DNA of 64,000 bases. It comes from Hedera helix. Lineage: Eukaryota; Streptophyta; Magnoliopsida; Apiales; Araliaceae. Each line of letters opens with the position of its first letter. The first letter of the stretch is position 1. Where the stretch lies: contig OX359283.1 of the NCBI GenBank assembly GCA_947179155.2, positions 10,930,347 to 10,994,346 of the forward strand. Reading direction: 5' to 3'. Below the pieces are notes generated by a model, which was not told where the DNA came from, did not search any database, and saw nothing but the letters and a program-made list of their open reading frames with translations. The position numbers and the translations under genes were made by a program. Below, piece by piece: positions 11,476 through 23,466 of this stretch.

Positions 11476-11788
11476 TATACATATTTAATTCATACATTTT
11501 ACATTATCATATAACCTCATTTAATTTCCGTACCTCCACAACAATTTCTCAATATTAAAATTTCTCTTATTCTTAATAAATTGTCTTTAAACAATTTATT
11601 TACTTTTTAATTACTTAAATTCAATTCCATTTATCATAATCTCTACACAGATTTAATTTACTAATTAAATCTCATCACATACCTTAAATCACATAAAATA
11701 ATAATTAATTTGAACAATCTTGATAATTTAATCAATTAAATTCTCATTTGATATTATTAAAGAAATTTTGGATATTCGGATCCTCACA

Positions 11789-11800
11789 TTCTTCCCCCCT
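11789..11800 (-). other. Polypurine tract of the family-A element
   Basis: On the minus strand it reads AGGGGGGAAGAA, directly followed by the LTR start TGTGAGGATCC. This marks the left LTR as the 3' LTR and sets the element's orientation. Confidence 0.88.
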
Positions 11801-14706
11801 TAATAGGATTCCGTCCTCGGAATTATAATTGCCGTAATATACGTAATTTATTTATAGTAACTTGCAATATCTGTATCTTGGTGAATAACAATTTAAATCC
11901 ATAATAATTATGTTTTACCTCTTTAATATCCATAACTCACATGGATAGCCTTATAACGATCTTCACTGCCAAAATATTTAAATTCTTAACTTAATTCATA
12001 ATTTCTTTGAAATATTATATTTCACAATTCTCAAAAATTTTGTTCATAAAACTTTAACACATCTTTTAGTACACTTATCAAGGTAGTTTCTTATTCTCTG
12101 AAAGTTTTCTTTTCTTCAATCGTACACAACCTTACTCTATTCACTTATTCCATTCTCTTTATTATACCTTATTTATAATCTGCACATTCATCTTTATCTT
12201 CTCAAATCATATTCGTGAATCTTCCTTTCATTCCATAATCATTCCTCAATACTTTTATCATTCAACAATAGGTTTTAAATATTAACCTTTACTTGATTCA
12301 TCATAATCCTTATTTAATTTATTTTAAAATTCTAGGGTATCACATTCACCCCTCCTTCATAAAATTTCGTCCTCGAAATTTCCATGTACTAATATCTCAT
12401 TTATTTGCAACATATATAATTCCCTTGCATTCATTCCATATATCTTTCTTTCATTCCTTTCTCGTGATCATTGCCCATTGCAATTTTCTAATCTTTTATA
12501 TTTCATAATTTCTTTACTTTACAATATTACTTTCCTTATCATTCACATTAAGAAAAATACTACCCCATCCTACCATCCAATCTTCATAAGAGTAGAGGAG
12601 TTCAAAATTTTTATTTTGGAAAACTTTCATAATATGCTGAATGAACACTTATCTCGGTTTAACAGTACTTCGCTCCCCGAGTACTTCATACTACAAACCC
12701 TGACAGTGGATCAATCTGTCATTAAAGTGATGGATGTTTCACCATACATTGTCACGCCAGATGATCAATCTGCAATACCTGTGTCTTGCTATGCCAGGTG
12801 ACCATTCGATCAACCTGCAATAGTCTTAATCTTTTTGTTCATCTCAGCCATATAATTCATTCAAAAGTAATTTGATTGGGTATATTTTCAAAGAATAGGA
12901 ATTCAATATATTTCAAAATTTGTCTAGCTGAATCAATAACTTAGACTTATATTTCTTCAATGCTTGTCTAGCTAGGTCAATTAGCATAGACTTTCTTTTA
13001 ACACTTTATAATCCGCAGAAATTTTTAAAACATTCATCATGTCAAAACTTTTCAAAATATCAAGCCGAGTCAAATGGCATTGACTTATAGTTCTGACATA
13101 CCTTCATAAATCAAAATCATTTATGACTTCATGTTACCGCGTCATTTTGACAGCCTGTTGAGAATTCCGTCGTTAATAATTCCTACACCATAAACCATAC
13201 TTTATGGTGTTGAATCATCTTATAACGAAATAGTACCGCACCGTCTCAACAACACGTTGAGCATTCCGTCATTCATCACATCTGCACCGGGCTAAAAGGT
13301 GCGTGGATGATTCTTTTGAAATACATTTTGATGTAGAAACATTTTTGTCTAGCCGAGACAAGTAGCATAGACACTTTTTAAATCACTTAAAAATTTTATT
13401 TATATTTTTCAAAGCACACACGTGCTAAATCAACTTGAGGCCAAAATTTTCGAAATCTAGCAAAGCTAGAAGAGTGGGAATATCCTAAATTCCCTAACAT
13501 TCACTTTCTGCTTTTTAATTACAAAATTTATTGCTAGGACTATTATTCGTTATCATATTAAAATTTCTATCTACTCCAACTTTTCTATACCCCCGTATAG
13601 TTCATCAAACTTGCCACACATTATGAGTCCAGAAACTTACCACAAGAATATGAGTTTTAAAGCTTGTCCTAGCAATATGTAGTCTGAGAACATATCAAAG
13701 ACTGTCCATATGCTGAGGGCTCAAAACATACCATACCAATATGAGTCATGGACTTACCATATGCATGAGTTTTAAGAACTCGTGCCTAACTTAATATTAT
13801 CTATCTATCAAAAACTCTTAGCGCGACTTTAACATTTCAATGATTATCACATAGTAACTAAGCAAACACAAATCCCCCGCCCATACAAAGGATTGTGCAA
13901 CTCAGTCACCACACGAGTCCTCAAATGAAATTTCGTACCAAAGCTTTCTACCCCCTTATCATAACCTTTCTGTCATTCATGTCTCATCATTCTCTGAATT
14001 CTTCTTGTACTATTTCATAGTACCATATCTCTTTATAACATTAAACTATGCCTTTTCGACCATTAACAGGTCTCTCTGTTATTTCACATTTTCACTTGAT
14101 CCCATCATGATCTTGCTTCACAACCTACTTCTTTCTCAGTTTCCTTATCTCGTGATCGTATCGTAGTACGATCCTCTTACCGTTCCTGATCATGTTATTA
14201 TGATCTCTTCTTATACATTTCGGATTACCTTGTCATCCTTATTGTTTAAATCAGGTGTCCCCTGATTTTCTTTGAGATTCATCTTTGAATCATTTCAATA
14301 TTCTTTCAGATATATTCTTAATTGAACTTATAAATTTTCTTAATTCGTTTCATTCAAATATTTCTTAATATCTTTATCTCTTCCTTATAATCTTATATCT
14401 TTCATATTTCCTTTACTTTAGCCAATATCTGAGATCTGTATTTCTTAACTTACATCTTTCTATTTTAATTCCCCCATGTTCATCAAACTTATCACGTATT
14501 TGGGCTCAGGAACTTACCATAATCATATGGTTGAGGAGCTTATCCTAGTCAGGCCATAGTCGCTCATTCGCTAAAGGGGCTCCACCATACAATCATGAGT
14601 CCCGAGCTTACTATACGCTTGAGTTTTCAGAACACTCAACTAACCTTACTCTTCCTTACTTATGTTATAGCCTAAGGTATCATTTACCTAAGGTTTATAA
14701 CCTCTA
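11801..14706 (-). mobile_element. Non-coding internal region of the family-A element
   Basis: About 2.9 kb with no minus-strand reading frame resembling gag, protease, reverse transcriptase or integrase. The plus-strand frames at 12293 and 12478 are short and antisense to the element. Two internal repetitions are visible. A word like TGTCTAGCYGARTCAA...TTAGACTT recurs at about 12921, 12965, 13060 and 13346. A longer segment containing TTCATCAAACTT and AACTTACCA..A.ATG is present at about 13600-13790 and again, diverged, at about 14480-14640. Confidence 0.8.
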
Positions 14707-14718
14707 GCTCTGATACCA
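14707..14718 (-). other. Primer-binding site (tRNA-iMet) of the family-A element
   Basis: On the minus strand it reads TGGTATCAGAGC, complementary to the 3' end of plant initiator-methionine tRNA. It lies two bases inside the 5' LTR end (GTTACA, then GT, then the site). This confirms that the right-hand LTR is the 5' LTR. Confidence 0.92.
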
Positions 14719-16029
14719 ACTGTAACGACCCCGAAATTCGACCCACTTTATTACCTTAAATTCCATATTTATTATTCGTTATTTTCCTTACGTCCAAATT
14801 TCGGTCCGTTAATATATCTTTCATCACCTTAATCGATCCATTATCTGATTTTTACAATCATCAATTACCAAATTTTCGGTATAAATTTTTCTTCTTTTCT
14901 CAACTCAATCATTGTATTATAATATTTGGATGTTTAAAATCTTTACCACTGGATCCTAGTCCCTGGATCGTAACCTTAACTTATTCTTTCTTTTGCATCA
15001 TAAAGCTCAAAATTCAAAACTTAATATTGTTCGTATCCATACAAATTATTCTTGATTTCATAATCCATAATTAAACCATTTAATAATTTCTATCGTAACA
15101 TCAATCTAGTACAATCACAGTTCAAACTTTAACTTGACTTATCCTGTCTGGATTCAGCATATATGTACATACAAAATAGCACTATAAACTTGACAATAGT
15201 ATTCACATTATGTTATTGAAATATAACAATAACGTTCACAACCTTCTGTGATTATCCGTCTTTATATCATCTGATATTTTTGAAATTCATTTCTTTCCTG
15301 CAAAAATGTTTATTAAGCAAGTAATGAGCACAACGGCTCAGCAAGTTCAACAGTTATACTTCACGTAGCACATACTTTATTATGGTTGGTGTGTGTCATA
15401 CATCATGTGCTTGTGCTTCTACTATAGCAATATATCTCATATATATTCATATCGTTGCACAAAATACACATTGTGGTCATATTAATCATGTATCACGTAA
15501 CACATAATTTGTATACAGTTAAAACACGAATTACATATCATAACAGTTCAACATTTAACATAAAAGGGACTGAAGAACTTGCCTGTCGTCCAGTTATTTA
15601 ATTGCTAGCTCAAAACCCTTTCTCGATCAACCTATGATCATAATATAATCAAATAATAATTATTTAACTCCTTGTGATATTAATTTAATTAATTAATATC
15701 ATCTCTAGGCAAATTATTAATTTATATGGCCAATTATATTAACCTCGTTCCTTAAAATATTCGCGTAACTTAATATCCAACACCTCTAATACGGACAACC
15801 CGGTTCATCGGATAAATTTTAACATAACTGGGTGTCCCAAAAATTTTATTTAACCGTTTTCTAAATGGTAACCTTATTAGATTAATATTTAAATATTTAA
15901 ATATTAATCCCCAATATTTAATATATTTACAAAAATATTAAATTTAATGCCCAAACATCATTTCTATATTTTTAGTATTTTTCTATGATTTTTAAACCAT
16001 TTTTAAACATTTATTTAATTAAAAACTGA

Positions 16030-16445
16030 TTCTGGGGGCATTTTGGTAATTTCCGCGCCCTTAGGGACCCATCCGGCATTAACAGAAAAGGTCCGGGGCA
16101 TTTTCGTAATTTTCGTGGCCTTGGGGATACGCTGGTCATTATCCGGAAAGTTCAGGGGCATTTTCGTACTTTCCGCGCGTCAAGGGACACGCTTGGCAAT
16201 AATTAAAAAGGCCAGGGACGCTTTCGTAATTTCACAGCGCATAGGCCGCGCATGGCGCGCGTCATTCTTCCGTCATGTCAGAACGACGTCGTTTGGCCCC
16301 CCTTCTTCCGGAAACTTCAGCCGCGCAATGCGCGGCCCTGCCCTATACCCCAAAACGGCGTCGTTTTGGTTCGGTTTCCGGAGAAATCCCTCCGCGCAAT
16401 GCGCGGACCACTGTTCATTCTTCTCTTTCTTTCTGCGTGCAACAG
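16030..16445. repeat. 60-bp minisatellite plus CpG-rich block (A LTR, right copy)
   Basis: Same organisation as 9695-10100, with all minisatellite units full length. The open frame at 16043-16516 results from the 60-bp period and the lack of stops in GC-rich DNA. Confidence 0.8.
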
Positions 16446-17332
16446 TGCGTCAACTTTTAATTTTTTTTCCATTTTTGCTCCAAATTTTTCACACAAAACT
16501 ACTCCAAAAATCATAAAAATCATAGATACACATCTTAAAATTATTTAGAATGATTATACTAATTATTTTCTATTTTTCAAACAATTATTTTAACACTAAA
16601 ATATTAACATAAATCACCAAAAATAATTATACCTTCCTTGTAGCTTATGATCCCTCTTATTGGCACCAAAAATTCTCCTTTACTCCTTCTTGGTTGTAAT
16701 CATGGTGGTGGTGTTGGTGTTCAGACGGTAGAGGAAGAAAAAAGGAGAGGGAGAGTATTATTATTTCTCTCATCTTTCCTTTTCTTTTCCTTTTTATTTC
16801 TTTTGTTTGCTATTTATACTTAAAGCTAACTTTGGCAAAAATTTTCATTCCACCGACTCAAGCCTCTCTCGAAAGTTCCCAAATTCGGATAATTACCAAA
16901 TTTGCATGCAAAACAATTAATTATTAACATTACGTAATTATTACGTGTAATAAATATTTTATATAATATATATAAAATATTTATTTTAATTCACTAAAAA
17001 TCATAACATGATTTATAAGTAATACTAATACCTTTTTCGGTATTTTATTTGACAAATTTTGTACACGCATAATGACATGCATGTAATTAAATGAGGTAAT
17101 TTATACCTCCAAAAATCATAAAATAATTCATAGGACATATAAAAATTATTTTTCATAATTTTTCACTCCGTTACTTGGACAACATGTTACATTAACATGT
17201 TCACGTTTCCGAAATATTATTATTCTTCATAAAAGTCATAATAATTTCATTATACATAAACATAATTATTACTAACTTAAAACATTCCTTTTTCTTATTT
17301 ATTATTCAATTTCTTTAATATTCATATTAATT

Positions 17333-17553
17333 TCTTTATATATAAATTATATAATTTAATATTATATAATTTATATAATTACATTCTTCTTTTAAATAAT
17401 TTCTTAATTTCCTCCAACTTTATTCCATTTAATCGTCTTATATAAATTACATAATTATTCTTATATAATTTATATAATTATTATTTTCTTCATACCTTAT
17501 TTTAATTTCCTTATATAAATTATATAATTTATTATTATATAATTTATATAATT
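17333..17553. repeat. Three AT-rich hairpins in the A LTR (right copy)
   Basis: Same three inverted repeats as at 10994-11213, with only a few substitutions. Confidence 0.8.
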
Positions 17554-17739
17554 ACCTTTCCTACTCAATTAATTTCTAAATCTCCTCCAAAATTCTTGAT
17601 AAATTCTAAAATCAACACATACAATTTTACCAACTCCCTCATTCACTTTTTATTTAAATTTGGATTAATTTAATTATTAATCCCTTTATTTCCATAATTA
17701 ATGAAATTTAAGATTATCAATTAAACATTCACATATATA

Positions 17740-17744
<5 letters not shown>

Positions 17745-17806
<62 letters not shown>
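17745..17806. repeat. (AT)n microsatellite
   Basis: Alternating AT tract at the position equivalent to 11407-11470 in the left LTR. Confidence 0.95.
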
Positions 17807-17811
<5 letters not shown>

Positions 17812-20152
17812 TTAATTCATACATTTTACATTATCATATAACCTCATTTAATTTCCGTACCTCCACAACAATTTCTCAATATTAAAATTTCTCTTATTCT
17901 TAATAAATTGTCTTTAAACAATTTATTTACTTTTTAATTACTTAAATTCAATTCCATTTATCATAATCTCTGCACAGATTTAATTTACTAATTAAATCTC
18001 ATCACATACCTTAAATCACATAAAATAATAATTAATTTGAACAGTCTTGATAATTTAATCAATTAAATTCTCATTTGATATTATTAAAGAAATTTTGGAT
18101 ATTCGGATCCTCACAGCTGCGCTCTAGGGATCCGCAGCTGCGCCCGGGATGCGGCCAGACTTATTTTTAGCGCTTTTTTGCATGTTTTTGACTCCGAATT
18201 GGATTTGGGTGTCCTTCTATGTTAGGATTTGGACTTGGAACTTATAAATACACTACAAGAATCTTATTTTTAGGAGATTAGAAGAGAGATTAACATAGTG
18301 TGAGGACCTGAATTTTTGGGATCACTTTAATAATATTAAATAAGAATTTAAATTACTTATGATTGATATATTTTATATGATTTAAAGTGTGTGATGAGAT
18401 TTTATTGATAAATTAAATCTATATAGAGAGGGTGATAATTGATGTTGAATTAAAATAATTGAAAAGTAAATAAATTATTTTAAAATAATTTATTAAGAAT
18501 AAGAGAAATTACATGTAATGGTACAATAAAATTGTTGTGGAGGTGCATAAATTATTAGTTAAATGATGTTATGTGGTAATGTGGTACAATAAAATTGTTG
18601 AGTGCATGTTTAATTGTTATAATTATAAATTCCATTAATTATTGAAATTAAGGGATTAAATTGAATAAGGATGAAATAAAATTTTTATAAATTGTATTTT
18701 GTGTAAAATGGAAATTATATAAGGAGAAAATAATTATATAAATTATATAATTTATATAAGGAAAGCTAGTGTAAATAGTAAGGAAATAATAAGTATATAA
18801 ATTATATAAAAATGATTACGTAATTTATAGAAGAAGAATAAATTAATTTAGAAAGGAAATATAACTGTACAAATGGTACAATATTTTATTATATAGTGTA
18901 TATTTAAAGGGTGCCAAGTAGTAAAGAAATGGAAAATAAATGAGGAAATGAAATGTTTTAAATTTATTAAAATTATGTTTATTGCATAATGGAATTGATA
19001 TAATTTTTATGGAGGATAATATTTTAGAAACGTAAACATGTTAGTAAAACATGTTGTCCATGTAACGAAGTGAAAAAGAATAAAAATTAATTTTTATAAG
19101 TTGTATGTGTTATTCTATTAATTTTGGAGGTATAAATTACCTCATATAATTACATGCATGACATTATGCGTGTACAAAATTTATCAAATATAGTACCTTA
19201 AAAAGGTATAGATATTATTTATAAATCGTTTTATGAATTTTGGTGAATTAAAATAAATATTTTATATGCATTATATAAAATATTTATTACACTAAACAAT
19301 TACGTAAGGTATCAAAATACTCATTTATGCATGATTTTGTGGCTTATTCGGATGTTAAGTCGGTGGACTTGAGCAAGATTTTAAATATAACTCACATGCT
19401 TAAGATGTTATAAAGGAAGAAAAAAAAAAGAAGAAAAAGAAAAAAAAAACAAAAAGCAACAAAAATATAACCATCTCTTCATCTTCTTGCTTCTTCCACC
19501 ACCACCACCCAAGACCACCATCCCCACCAAAAGAAAAAACATTTTTGGGGCCATCAAAGTGAACAACAAGCTTCATGGGAAAAATTTTAAGCTTAGGAAA
19601 GGTATAAAATTTAATTACTTAATTTATTTTGTGTATTTTTTATGGTAAAATAATTTTGTGAAAAATTAGGAAATAATTAGAATAATTGTTCTAATTAATT
19701 TTTTTTGATGTATATATATGAATTATATCATGTTTAGAGTAATTGTGTTATGGAAAATTAGATAAAAAATGGATTAAAATAGGCTTGGTTGGTTACTGTT
19801 TTCGGAAGAAGAGGAAGAAAAAATTTAAGGGCTGCCGCGCATTTTTTTTTCCCGGAAGCCGAGTAAAAACGATGACGTTTTGGGAGCGGAAGGAAGGAGG
19901 CCGCGCCATGCACGGCGACCTCGGTTATGCCAGGCCAAGCGACGCCGTTTGGCGTCGGTAGTGAATGCCGCACGCAATGCGCGGTGGCCGGCAACGCTGG
20001 AAAATTACCAGCGTGCCCCTGGCCTTTTCAAAGAATGTCGAGCGTGTCCTTGGCCTTGGTAAAATTACGATCGTGCCCCTGATCTTTTATGGAAATACCC
20101 AGCATGTCCCTGAAAGCGCGAAAATTATGAAAATGCCCTAAGAAATTGGTTA

Positions 20153-21672
20153 TGTTGACTTTGTCATAGTCTAAACCTAATGTTTTGATGATGATTTGTT
20201 CTTTGGTACTAAATTTTTTATTGTGAATTTCAGGAGTTATTCAAGAAGATCAAAGACTATTTTGAGTCCTAAGAATTTCATGTAAGATCATCGCAAATAT
20301 TCGATTTTTCAATTCAAGGCTCTAGGACATTTTATATGTGCATAATACATGATTAGTGTTTTTAAATACTAACGGATATTAATGCTTATTTTATATTGGT
20401 TAGTATCATGATTTATTACGAATTGGACGCATCATGCATAATGTTTTGAAAAGTGCTAATCTTGATATAAGTGCAACTGTTAATCATGATATCTACTAAA
20501 TGGTCATGATAACTTTCTACAACTATATTGAATATTTTAAATATGCCGTGTATATGTAGATTTCATTATTCCGATTAAAAAGCAAAATCTTCTTTGACTT
20601 TGTATATCTAATCACTTGCCACGGTTATTCTATTGCTTTGGAGATATATCTTAAAAAATAGACTAGAAGTTGGTTCCAGATGTTTTGGTTTGTCCGGATA
20701 TTTTGTTAATAGGTTTTATCTTTTAACGGAAGTATAATATTCTGGTAAATCTTATGGGCAACGGATATAAAATATTTCAATATTTCTTTGAGCTGCAACG
20801 GTAATATTTATCAAGGCTATAAATTGCATGAGTATATCCCAGCAAAAGATACAATTTTTACAGTGCACTAATTATATACTGAAAAGTCATTTTGGTGAAA
20901 TCTGCTTCTGTTCTACTAGAATTCGGATCCAACATATTTTTGTGAACTTTAAATTGGTAATATCTTTTTGTTATTAATTGATCATTGCATACATTAGTTG
21001 AGCATTATATTGTTAAATTGATTGTTTGCTTTGATCATTAGACCTCTAAATTTGTAATTCTCTGATCTTTGTTTATTTAGACTAAGTACTTGTCTAAAGG
21101 AATTTAATCCAAGTGTGGATTGAGAATTATGTACAAACATGTTTAAGGAAGCATAGGTGCTTGAGGAGTGCATAGGTGCACAAGGAGCAAAAGTGCTCAA
21201 GAGAATTTAAGAATTCAATTAGCCTATTTTGTAAAAGGTGTCACTTTGTAATTGAAAGATCTATATATAAAGGGAGTCTCCAATACTAGTTGGTATTGGA
21301 CGTGGAGTAGGCTATTATTATAGAGGGTAATAACTGAACCACGTAAAAAATCTTGGTGTTGATTTTATTGCTTACTTTTATTACTCACATAAGATAGTTA
21401 ATTATCTTAATAATTAAAATCTAAATTATTTGCTTTATCTTAAGATAATTTATTTACACCAAGTATTTTCTCTAAGTGATAAATTCAGCAAGATATTTTC
21501 ATAGAATTAAAAAAAAAGGTCAATTCTGTAGGCCATATTAATATAGCAAACTGAATTCATTAATATAGTAAACTGAATTCAGTACTGTGTTTTAATAAAC
21601 AAAAAGTTTTTATCATAGTTTGTTTCCACACTTATTCAACCCCCCTTTTTAGTGTGCTTTATCTAAATTTCA
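20153..21672 (+). mobile_element. 5' LTR of the SIRE-like element
   Basis: 1520 bp with TG...CA ends, aligned along its whole length with 25039-26557. A TATATATAAAG at about 21263-21273 is a plausible TATA box. It lies in the 3' half of the LTR, where the U3/R boundary is expected. Confidence 0.9.
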
Positions 21673-21674
21673 TT

Positions 21675-21686
21675 TGGTATCAGAGC
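21675..21686 (+). other. Primer-binding site (tRNA-iMet) of the SIRE-like element
   Basis: TGGTATCAGAGC, two bases after the LTR end. It is the same class of primer site as in the family-A element. Confidence 0.93.
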
Positions 21687-21738
21687 TAGACTCTACTTAT
21701 CTTGGTCTTAAAGGTGACTTGTAGGGAAAGATTCTAAT

Positions 21739-23120
21739 ATGGCACAATTCGGGAACAACAACAACCAAGAAGGTCAATCAACCAATAGACCTCCACTGCT
21801 GCATGGAACAGACAACTACAACTTTTTGAAATTCCAAATGAGGATCTATCTTAAAAAAGATCCTTGGGAATGGTGGGTTGTAGAGAACGGACCGGTTATA
21901 CCAAGAAAAGATGATGGTACTCCAAAGACTTTGCTTGAATGGATTCAATTGAAACTTTCATGATGTCTTATGATTCAAGATCTATGAATACACTACTCAG
22001 CGACATGGTACAATCTGAGATCGACAAAGTCTCCTCATGCAATACAACTAAAGAAATCTGGGATACTTTAATAGTAAGTCATGAAGGGACATCCAAGGTG
22101 CGTGAAGTCAAACTAAGCATGCTCATGTATGACTATGAAATGTTCAAGCTTAAGAAAGACGAAATAAAGATGGCACAAACAAGGTTTCTAGTTCTCCTAA
22201 ACTCATTGAAGCTACTTGACAAATCTATTCCACAAAGTGAGATTAACCGTAAGTTACTTCGGGCTATGCCCAAGAGGTTTGCTTCTAAAATAACTACTCT
22301 TTAAGATTCTTCTATTATTTCTACTATGGATACTTTAACACTTTTTGGTGAACTTGAGGAATATGAACATCAGTTAAAAAGATATGATGATGAGGAGGAA
22401 ACCTCTTGAAGAAAGGTTTTAGCTCTTAATGCTGGAAATGAAGAAGAACTTGATGATGACTCGGATGAAGAAATAGCGATGATGTTAAGAAGACTTAAAG
22501 GAATACTACAAAGAAAGAACAAGAGAAAGAACAATTTCAATTATAGTAAGATCAAACGAAGCAAACCAATGAGAATTATTTTGAATGTGGACGTCTAGGA
22601 CACTTCAAGAAGGATTGTTTTCAACTAAAGAACAAGGGAAGAACGAGTGCCAAAGATAACAAAAGAAATAAAGCCCTTGTTACATGGAGTGACGATGAAG
22701 AATCCGATGTTGAGGTAGACGCTGATGATGAAATAGCTCAAGTATGCTTCATGGGAATAGAAGGTGAATCAAATGAGGTATCTATTCATGAGTTTAATTC
22801 TTTGAAACAAGAAAATTTGAGATTAAAAGAAAATAATGCATATTTGAAAGATTTAGTAAATAATTTAATGTGTGAAGTTGAGTCTTTGATAAATGAAGTT
22901 GGGAAATTGAATAATGAACTGAAACTGCGAGATGTATGTATTGATGCATTTAGTAATGAATCTCAGTTTAAACCTATTTATACTAATGAACTCCAAAAGG
23001 AAGTATATTCATTAAAACTATCTCTTGCTAGATTTGTTCAAGGAGAAGTAAATCTAACTGTTATGTTAGGTAAGCAAAGACTTAGTTTTGATAGGCAAGG
23101 AAAAAGGATATAATCCCACT
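21739..23120 (+). pseudogene. Copia (SIRE-type) gag, frameshifted
   Basis: The start at 21739 (MAQFGNNNN) is followed by PPLLHGTDNYNFLKFQM and WEWWVVENG, the N-terminal gag region of SIRE-type copia elements. A shift near 21950 moves to the frame holding KEIWDTLIVSHEGTSKVRE and KLLRAMPKRF (UBN2-type gag domain). An in-frame stop follows at about 22302. A zinc knuckle near 22575-22615 reads ECGRLGHFKKDC with its first cysteine replaced by tyrosine. The frame at 22751-23113 is an acidic to lysine-rich coiled-coil-like segment ending near LARFVQGEVNL and GKQRLSFD, typical of the C-terminal part of these gags. At least three shifts or stops make it non-functional. Confidence 0.88.
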
Positions 23121-23460
23121 CGTAAAACCAGAAATGTGAATATGCTTAAATCCAAGTCTCATTTCAAATTGAATTACTTTTCTCCTTTCACAACATGCAA
23201 AAACTGTGGTATTAAAGGTCACCTGGATGTTAACTGTTTTAAGAAAAAGAAAGTTAAAAAGGTGTGGATTAAGAAGGGAGATTTATGCGCAACTAACACA
23301 AATGGACCCAAAAAGATATGGGTACCAAAAGGTTGAATTAATTTTTCTTGACAGGTATGCTTCAAGGCAAGGGTTCCATCTCAAAAATGGATTCTTGATA
23401 GTGGATGCTCACTTCACATGACTGGTGACAAATCAAAGTTCGTGGAACTAAAAATCAAGA
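23088..23460 (+). pseudogene. Gag-protease junction with retropepsin start, truncated
   Basis: The frame from 23088 has a zinc knuckle-like CKNCGIKGHLDVNC (about 23197-23240) and KKIWVPKG. After a stop and a shift, about 23376-23445 encodes WILDSGCSLHMTGD. Here DSG is the catalytic aspartate motif of Ty1/copia proteases. Similarity stops soon afterwards, where the pol deletion begins. Integrase and reverse transcriptase never appear. Confidence 0.85.
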
Positions 23461-23466
23461 AGAAAA

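Larger units (their letters stand above)
8388..11788 (-). mobile_element. 3' LTR of the complete family-A element
   Basis: 3401 bp; it begins TGTAACGACCCCG on the plus strand and ends CGGATCCTCACA. In the element's own sense it starts TGTGAGGATCC and ends CGGGGTCGTTACA, an end seen in many plant Ty3/gypsy LTRs. Along the plus strand it holds the TGAGC stem-loop (8991-9006), the 60-bp minisatellite and GC-rich block (9695-10100), three AT hairpins (10994-11213) and an (AT)n tract. Confidence 0.92.
8388..18115 (-). mobile_element. Complete large-LTR non-coding retrotransposon (LARD-like), family A
   Basis: A complete 9728-bp element. It has two nearly identical 3.4-kb LTRs (8388-11788 and 14721-18115) with TG...CA ends and a perfect 5-bp TSD GCTGC (8383-8387 and 18116-18120). 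A tRNA-iMet PBS adjoins the right LTR and a polypurine tract adjoins the left LTR, so transcription runs on the minus strand. The 2.9-kb internal region holds no gag or pol frame. Long LTRs with a non-coding interior define LARD-type elements, which must borrow proteins from another element. By eye the LTRs differ at roughly a dozen positions in their first 1.3 kb (about 1%), so the insertion is recent on a plant scale. It lies inside B-family copy 1. Confidence 0.93.
14721..18115 (-). mobile_element. 5' LTR of the complete family-A element
   Basis: 3395 bp, nearly identical to 8388-11788. The clearest differences are an extra stretch of about 18 bases in the minisatellite (near 16162), a shorter GGTGGTG tract near 16705, and scattered substitutions. 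As the 5' LTR it should hold the promoter for minus-strand transcription, though I cannot place a TATA box with confidence in such AT-rich DNA. Confidence 0.92.

Noticed and set aside
12293..12801. Two plus-strand frames inside the complete A element
   Set aside because: Antisense to the element, short, AT-composition residues only, and no similarity to gag or pol.
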